Shown here piece after piece: positions 59,415-64,000 of a stretch of 64,000 nt of DNA; position 1 is the first letter of the stretch, and each line of letters starts with the position of its first letter. The stretch lies in the NCBI RefSeq assembly GCF_032380655.1, contig NZ_JAWDIY010000002.1, positions 62,001 to 126,000 of the forward strand, given 5' to 3'. Below the pieces are notes generated by a model. That model saw only the letters and a list, made by a program, of their open reading frames with translations, ran no database searches and had not been told where the DNA came from. Source of the stretch: Diplocloster hominis (GTDB lineage Bacteria; Bacillota; Clostridia; Lachnospirales; Lachnospiraceae). The position numbers and the translations under genes were made by a program.

Positions 59415-59422
59415 GGTGCAAT

Positions 59423-59629
59423 ATGACAACGGTGGTGGTCTATAAGGCCGATACAAAAGAAGTTCTGGCAGCTATTCCGATGGACGGCGGAGATGCCGTC
59501 TGCCGGAATGATGTGGAATTTCAGATTTACAACGGAACAGAGCCAATATTCACGGAAACTCCCGGAGGAATCGTATTGGCAGAAAACAAATTTATGATAA
59601 AGATGGAGGGCAACAACAATGAAAAATAA
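59423..59629 (+). CDS. Small beta-rich phage protein
   Basis: A 68-residue protein, MTTVVVYKADTKEVLAAIPM onward, predicted strands. GAGGTGCAAT precedes ATG 59423. It overlaps the LemA-like gene by 11 bases. Confidence 0.5.
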   Translation: MTTVVVYKADTKEVLAAIPMDGGDAVCRNDVEFQIYNGTEPIFTETPGGIVLAENKFMIKMEGNNNEK

Positions 59630-60170
59630 AGGAACATGGATTATTGTCGGCATTGTAGCCGCATTTGTATTACTGATAGCAGGAATTTTTGTAAGTACCA
59701 ACAACAGAGCGGTTTCGTTGGAGGAACAGGTCTTTACGGCTGACTCTGATATTCAGGCACAGGAGAAACGCAGAACGGATCTTATCTACAATCTGGCAGA
59801 TTGCGTCAAGGAGTACGATAAGCATGAGGCAGAGACTCTTCTTAATGTCGTAGAAGCAAGAGGAAACAATGGCAGCACCACAGATATTGAGAATGTGACA
59901 ACTTCCATAGCTGCGGTTGCCGAAGCATACCCGGAATTAAAATCCAACGAGAATTACAAGGAACTGATGAATGAACTTTCAACAACAGAGAATATGATCC
60001 TGCAGTACCGCACTGCCTACAATAATGAGGTAAGGGCGTATAAGAAATATGTGCGTAAATTCCCACATAAGCAGATCTTGGGAGTTATGGGATATGAGGT
60101 TATCAATTATGACTATCTGGAATACAGCGAAGAGGACAGACAGCCGGTAAGCAATCTGTTTGGAGAATAA
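59619..60170 (+). CDS. LemA-like membrane-anchored protein
   Basis: The 183-residue protein has an N-terminal membrane helix (WIIVGIVAAFVLLIAGIFV) and a helical domain with EKRRTDLIYNLADCVKEYDK and HEAETLLNVVEARG, the LemA pattern. Function of LemA proteins is uncertain. It is followed by a membrane protein whose gene starts five bases later, suggesting a complex. Confidence 0.8.
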   Translation: MKNKGTWIIVGIVAAFVLLIAGIFVSTNNRAVSLEEQVFTADSDIQAQEKRRTDLIYNLADCVKEYDKHEAETLLNVVEARGNNGSTTDIENVTTSIAAVAEAYPELKSNENYKELMNELSTTENMILQYRTAYNNEVRAYKKYVRKFPHKQILGVMGYEVINYDYLEYSEEDRQPVSNLFGE

Positions 60171-60174
60171 GCCT

Positions 60175-60954
60175 ATGAGGAAACGGAGTAAGATAATCTA
60201 CTCCGGCAACGGTTGGGATATGACGGTGCGTGAACTGATGTTTAGCATCGTCATTATCCTTATCATGCTTATGGGTGGATTTTTCATTAGTGAAAAGATA
60301 GCTTCACACAATGACGAACAGAATCAGGAATACTATCAAGCCATGCAGATTGATGGAAATGCAGAACTGTTTCAGTACGGTATGCGAACTGATGTAGGAA
60401 ATGCGTTTGTGAAAGGAAATCTGGTGGCAGTAGATCCTGTTACAGATCCGGGAATAGGTGGAGTACCAGCTGCCTACATAAAGGTTGAGGAACAACACTA
60501 CAACCGACATACGAGACAGGTGGCACATACACGGACGGTAAATGGGAAAACGCAGACTTATTACACTACGGAGGTATATTATTCGTGGGATTACTACGAT
60601 AGCTGGGAAAGCCATAGTCAAACGGTGTCATTCCTTGGCGTGGAGTTTCCGTATGGAAAAATCCAGATGCCGGGGTCTTACCTGTATGACACAATTAAGC
60701 AATCGTCCCATGTGAGGTATTTGTACTATGTTATCAACACGGAATACAGCGGAGTTATCTATGCCAATCTCAAAGATAATACCATAGAGGACGGAACGCC
60801 GTTCATTCAGGCAGATACGATAGATGAAGCGGTGGACTATATGGTTTCAAACGGAACTGCCGGGCTGGTAATTTTCTGGGTTGTATGGGTAATTCTGATT
60901 GGAGCAGCCGTGTTCGGGTTCTGTTATTTTGATAATAAGTGGTTGGAGGATTAG
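60175..60954 (+). CDS. Membrane protein paired with LemA-like gene
   Basis: The 259-residue protein has a membrane helix near residues 17-37, a large extracytoplasmic domain rich in Tyr (TYYTTEVYYSWDYYDSWESH) and a C-terminal membrane helix near 225-250. LemA genes are often next to TPM/DUF membrane partners; this one matches by layout rather than by sequence. Start 60175 has better spacing from GGAGA than an upstream ATG. Confidence 0.7.
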   Translation: MRKRSKIIYSGNGWDMTVRELMFSIVIILIMLMGGFFISEKIASHNDEQNQEYYQAMQIDGNAELFQYGMRTDVGNAFVKGNLVAVDPVTDPGIGGVPAAYIKVEEQHYNRHTRQVAHTRTVNGKTQTYYTTEVYYSWDYYDSWESHSQTVSFLGVEFPYGKIQMPGSYLYDTIKQSSHVRYLYYVINTEYSGVIYANLKDNTIEDGTPFIQADTIDEAVDYMVSNGTAGLVIFWVVWVILIGAAVFGFCYFDNKWLED

Positions 60955-60956
60955 AG

Positions 60957-61274
60957 ATGTATATTGTAGACCAGGATCGTAGCAACGTAGTGAACATCGG
61001 CAACGTTAAAAGCATTGCACTCAGCGGAAAAAGAATTACCGCCGATGATTACACACTTGCGGCTTACGATACAGAACAGAGAGGGAAAGAAGTATTTGAA
61101 CAGTTACTTGGGAATGCTTTTCCTCCTGATATGATAGTAGCCAAGAATTGCAACATATCCGAGGATGCCGTAAATGACCTAGCAATGGATCATAGCATTA
61201 TTATGGTTCGCGGCAACGGACAGGCGGATGTTACAGCGTATAGCTGCGGAGTTTATTATATGCCGGAGGAATAA
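60957..61274 (+). CDS. Small phage protein, unknown
   Basis: A 105-residue protein starting MYIVDQDRSNVVNIGNVKSI; DQD-R-NVVN is a pattern of small beta-rich phage and host proteins binding or sensing unknown ligands. GGAGG precedes it closely. Confidence 0.5.
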   Translation: MYIVDQDRSNVVNIGNVKSIALSGKRITADDYTLAAYDTEQRGKEVFEQLLGNAFPPDMIVAKNCNISEDAVNDLAMDHSIIMVRGNGQADVTAYSCGVYYMPEE

Positions 61275-61278
61275 AAGA

Positions 61279-61569
61279 ATGGTAGATGTTATTTTAGCAA
61301 TCATTTGGATTGCGATATTGGTACTTTACATTGTTGTGGGTTGGAAAGATGCAAAGTCCAACAATGAAGTAAAGAAAGAAATTACACAGATGAATGGGCT
61401 GCTGTTGGAACAGAACTCTCAGCTCAAAGAACAGAATAAGCATCTTAATATGGTTATTCTGAGTGTTTGCAGTAAGAGTGTACGAGATAGAAAAGACCAG
61501 GAGGAAAAACGTGAAAAAGCAACGGAAAGAGACACGCCTGAAAAGGAAACGCCTGAAAGCAGCGTATAA
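61279..61569 (+). CDS. Small membrane protein with coiled-coil tail
   Basis: A 96-residue protein: one membrane helix (ILAIIWIAILVLYIVVGW), then a coiled coil (EITQMNGLLLEQNSQLKEQN) and a charged end. GGAGG lies upstream. It could anchor a partner at the membrane. Confidence 0.6.
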   Translation: MVDVILAIIWIAILVLYIVVGWKDAKSNNEVKKEITQMNGLLLEQNSQLKEQNKHLNMVILSVCSKSVRDRKDQEEKREKATERDTPEKETPESSV

Positions 61570-61831
61570 CACAATCTTAGAAGAAAACCGCCGATTAAAA
61601 GGTTGGCAATCGGTGTATGGCAGAAAAGAGATTAGAACATTTGGAGAACGCAAAATACTCACAATATTTGAAGCAGGAAGTGACAATATGGGAGAAATCA
61701 TAAAAGACAGAATGGCAGTTGGAATTGGCAGAGCACTTAAAGAAAATGGCGCAATTCAGTTTAAAACATACGATGATCCTATGAAATGTGGAATTATTGT
61801 GGATGCGAAAGTTAAAATCGTTATGCCGTAG
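61511..61831 (+). CDS. Small basic phage protein, unknown
   Basis: GTG 61511, seven bases after AGGAGG, starts a 106-residue protein with a very basic N-terminus (KKQRKETRLKRKRLKAAYN) and an alpha/beta end (CGIIVDAKVKIVMP). It overlaps the membrane protein gene by 59 bases. Confidence 0.5.
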   Translation: MKKQRKETRLKRKRLKAAYNTILEENRRLKGWQSVYGRKEIRTFGERKILTIFEAGSDNMGEIIKDRMAVGIGRALKENGAIQFKTYDDPMKCGIIVDAKVKIVMP

Positions 61832-61876
61832 GTATATTACAGAGCCGTGTAGAGCCGTGAGAAAGGATGAATTTTC

Positions 61877-63529
61877 ATGGCTCAACACGAACTATCGAAT
61901 AAAGAGATTATCGTAAGGCTTCTGAAAAGCGATCTGAGTGACTATGACAATCTTCTGTCCTTACTCGGAATGGCAAATGAGGTTATTCGGGAAGATAAAG
62001 AACTTTCACGGAAATTAGCGAATAAGGTCAGATTCCTTGCACTGAGACTATGTGCGACAGGAGATATTAAATATTACGATTTATACAATAAGGCTCTTTT
62101 GTTCTTAGCACAGGAACATAAGGATTTTGACTCTTATCTGCTTTATGTGGAAAAGAACAGAGATCCAGAGGACAGATACTATCAGCCACGAAGAAATAAG
62201 ATTTATTGGCTTGTACAGAAGATGCAGAGGCTTATTGACGATGAGTTGGATATTCTATCAATATCAATGCCTCCTGGCACCGGCAAGACCACACTGGGAG
62301 AGTTTTTCATATCGTTTGTAATGGGGCATTACCCCAACACACCAAACCTTATGTCCTCCCATTCTGGATTTATGACGAGAATGTTCTATGATGCCGTTCT
62401 CAACATAATTACCAGCAATGAATATTGTTGGAGCGATGTGTTCCCGGACATTGTATTTGAGGGAAATAACGCAAAAGAAGAGACAATAAACCTTGGAAGA
62501 TGGCAACCGTTTAAGACACTGACCTGCAGACCAATCAGAGGTTCCCTTACCGGTGTTACCCGTTGCGAGGGATTTCTGTATGTGGATGATTTGGTTTCCG
62601 GTATCGAAGAGGCTCTGTCTATTGATCGTCTGGATAAGTTGTACGGAGAGTACACAACAGATCTTAAATCTCGTAAAAAGAAGAAAGCAAAAGAGATCCA
62701 CATTGCAACCCGATGGAGTGTGCATGATGTTATTGGCCGGCTTGAAAGAATGTATGAGGGCAATCCGAGGGCAGAGTTCATTGCTGTTCCAGACATTGAT
62801 CCTCAGACCGGAAAAAGCAACTTTGATTACGATTACGATGTTGGATTTGATGAGAAATACTTCCACGATATGGAAATGTCGATGGATGATGTTTCATATC
62901 GCTGCCTGTATAAGAGTGATCCGATTGAGAGAGAGGGTATTCTGTATCATCCAACAGAATTACAGAGATATATCGGAGGACTGCCGGACAGAGAACCGGA
63001 TTCTATATTGGCAATCTGCGATACCAAGGACACCGGTACAGACTACAACTTCCTCGGAGTTTTCTACCAGTACGGAGACAGATACTATCTGGAAGATCTG
63101 GTATTCAAGAACATCGACCCTGGGGCCTTGGACGAACTCAACTCAGATATGCTTGTTAAGCATCATGTACAGCAGGCACAGTTCGAGAGCAACAAAGAGG
63201 GTAGCAGAACCGCAAATGAAGTTGATAGACTTGTCAAAGCAAAAGGCGGCAGATGCCATATCACGAAGAAATACACTACTCAGAACAAAGAGACCAAGAT
63301 CATCGTCAATTCTTCATGGGTTAAGGAACACGTCATATTCAAGGATATTACAGAATATGAGCCTAAGAGTGATTACGGTGTGATGATGTCATTCCTTTGC
63401 AGTTATACACAGCTCGGAAAGAATAAACATGATGATGCGCCGGACGCTCTGGCAATGTTCGCCCAGTTTGTAGATGCTCTTCTTGGCGGAGAGGGACAGG
63501 TAGTAAAGAGAAGTGACTTAGGAATATAG
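61877..63529 (+). CDS. terL: Terminase large subunit
   Basis: The 550-residue packaging motor has an N-terminal helical region, the ATPase with Walker A MPPGTGKT near 130-137 and Walker B-like LYVDDLVSG near 236, and the C-terminal RNase-H-fold nuclease with acidic residues in AICDTKDTGTDYN and KHDDAPDALAMF. It should cut concatemers and pump DNA into capsids. GAAAGGATGAATTTTC precedes the ATG. Structural genes are expected beyond the window. Confidence 0.93.
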   Translation: MAQHELSNKEIIVRLLKSDLSDYDNLLSLLGMANEVIREDKELSRKLANKVRFLALRLCATGDIKYYDLYNKALLFLAQEHKDFDSYLLYVEKNRDPEDRYYQPRRNKIYWLVQKMQRLIDDELDILSISMPPGTGKTTLGEFFISFVMGHYPNTPNLMSSHSGFMTRMFYDAVLNIITSNEYCWSDVFPDIVFEGNNAKEETINLGRWQPFKTLTCRPIRGSLTGVTRCEGFLYVDDLVSGIEEALSIDRLDKLYGEYTTDLKSRKKKKAKEIHIATRWSVHDVIGRLERMYEGNPRAEFIAVPDIDPQTGKSNFDYDYDVGFDEKYFHDMEMSMDDVSYRCLYKSDPIEREGILYHPTELQRYIGGLPDREPDSILAICDTKDTGTDYNFLGVFYQYGDRYYLEDLVFKNIDPGALDELNSDMLVKHHVQQAQFESNKEGSRTANEVDRLVKAKGGRCHITKKYTTQNKETKIIVNSSWVKEHVIFKDITEYEPKSDYGVMMSFLCSYTQLGKNKHDDAPDALAMFAQFVDALLGGEGQVVKRSDLGI

Positions 63530-63540
63530 AAAGGGATAGC

Positions 63541-63795
63541 ATGGGACAATATAGTTTCGCCACCAACTTAAAAAAAGAAAGAACGAATAGGGGAATTACA
63601 CAACACGAACTTGCAACGGGCGTTCATGTGGCGCAGAATACCGTGAGCGATTGGGAACAATGCAAAAGTTATCCGTCAATCGACAAGATATACGATATAG
63701 CAAATTTTCTCAAAATCCCTGTAAGCAAGTTGATTTCTGATGTTCAGAAAAATGGTTGTAAAGCCGACTGCACACAGAAAAACAAATTTTTTTGA
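63541..63795 (+). CDS. XRE-family regulator after the terminase
   Basis: An 84-residue HTH protein (LKKERTNRGITQHELATGVH, then VAQNTVSDWEQCK as recognition helix). Its place between terminase and a repressor-type promoter suggests control of late or tRNA transcription. The C-terminal tail is short and basic. Confidence 0.75.
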   Translation: MGQYSFATNLKKERTNRGITQHELATGVHVAQNTVSDWEQCKSYPSIDKIYDIANFLKIPVSKLISDVQKNGCKADCTQKNKFF

Positions 63796-63813
63796 AAATT
63801 TTGTTTATTCCGC

Positions 63814-63842
63814 TTGACAAAGAATGTTTAGTGCGCTATACT
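63814..63842 (+). promoter_or_regulatory. Promoter with repressor-type operator before the tRNA region
   Basis: TTGACA (63814-63819), 17 bases, TATACT (63837-63842), with ATGTTTAGTGCGC in the spacer. The layout is the same as in the early promoter at 20833, so the repressor should silence it in the lysogen. Confidence 0.78.
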
Positions 63843-63919
63843 ACGACCATACCAAGTGACACGGACATAAGTTAAGCGGAGTGAACACAAGGTATTTGGC
63901 ATTAAAGTTTCTCCTAACC

Positions 63920-63946
63920 ATTACGGCACAGTAACGGTGCCGTAAT
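63920..63946. other. Hairpin upstream of the tRNA
   Basis: ATTACGGCAC pairs perfectly with GTGCCGTAAT. It lies a few bases before the tRNA 5' end and lacks a T tract, so it may aid processing. Confidence 0.5.
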
Positions 63947-63948
63947 AT

Positions 63949-64000
63949 GGGAAGTAAGCTAACTCGGTAGAAGCGATGGACTGAAAATCCATAGGAGTTG
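63949..64000 (+). tRNA. tRNA-Phe (GAA), cut by window end
   Basis: The sequence has an acceptor 5' strand GGGAAGT, a D-arm with GGTAGAAGC, and an anticodon arm ATGGA-CTGAAAA-TCCAT with anticodon GAA. The T-arm and 3' end lie outside the window. It is downstream of a repressor-controlled promoter, so it appears to be a phage tRNA. Position 8 is A rather than the usual U, and the 13-22 pair is mismatched. Confidence 0.75.

Overview
The window joins about 18.5 kb of Clostridia chromosome to about 45 kb of prophage that runs off the right edge. The host genes (low-GC Firmicutes signals, AGGAGG ribosome sites, intrinsic terminators, an EF-P with the Lys32 loop, a DUF5688-type protein, NADP-type glutamate dehydrogenase) suggest a gut Lachnospiraceae-like bacterium. 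The species cannot be fixed from the sequence alone.

Host part (1-18530): end of a cation:proton antiporter; the purine genes purC-purF-purB with an AlkD-like gene behind them; purA on its own promoter; two HAD phosphatases (one YqeG-like); a VTC-like protein; an EamA transporter; an M24 peptidase; efp; a DUF5688 protein; an anchored SH3 protein; a small helical protein; and gdhA. Two related ~280 bp long-hairpin elements lie in opposite orientation behind efp, and a perfect 34-nt inverted repeat lies at 9.2 kb.

Prophage (from about 18.53 kb): five AATATAC repeats, partly in 11-bp phase, precede a leftward tyrosine integrase. A self-cleaving CI/LexA-type repressor faces a Cro-like gene across divergent near-consensus promoters whose operator (core GTTTAGTC) recurs at about 32.8, 43.9, 52.1 and 63.8 kb. 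Rightward early genes follow: a cold-shock protein, SbcC-like ATPase, RecT with a PD-(D/E)XK exonuclease, a Tad2-like (DUF2829) protein, a RusA-like resolvase, a replisome organiser and a helicase loader.

From 29.9 to 43.2 kb lies an accessory block: a cytosine-5 methyltransferase core followed by a series of target-recognition-like modules encoded as small, separately started, often overlapping frames; two adenine-methyltransferase-like genes; a PemK-like gene; three radical-SAM-type proteins; a nucleotidyltransferase-like protein; an HNH endonuclease and a MazG-like enzyme. G-tracts of 7-11 bases occur only at 23-39 kb, always on the coding strand, and most of them break the frame they sit in.

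From 43.2 to 51.3 kb the genes run leftward: a lipoprotein under the repressor operator, RtcB, a candidate structured RNA with a long closing stem, a single-domain tyrosine recombinase, an FtsK-type motor and small unknown genes rich in TCAAT words of one orientation. From 52.3 kb rightward genes resume: an HTH regulator, a possible small terminase, many small early proteins, a LemA-like pair, the large terminase and, at the edge, a repressor-type promoter leading to a truncated tRNA-Phe. Capsid, tail and lysis genes are not in the window.
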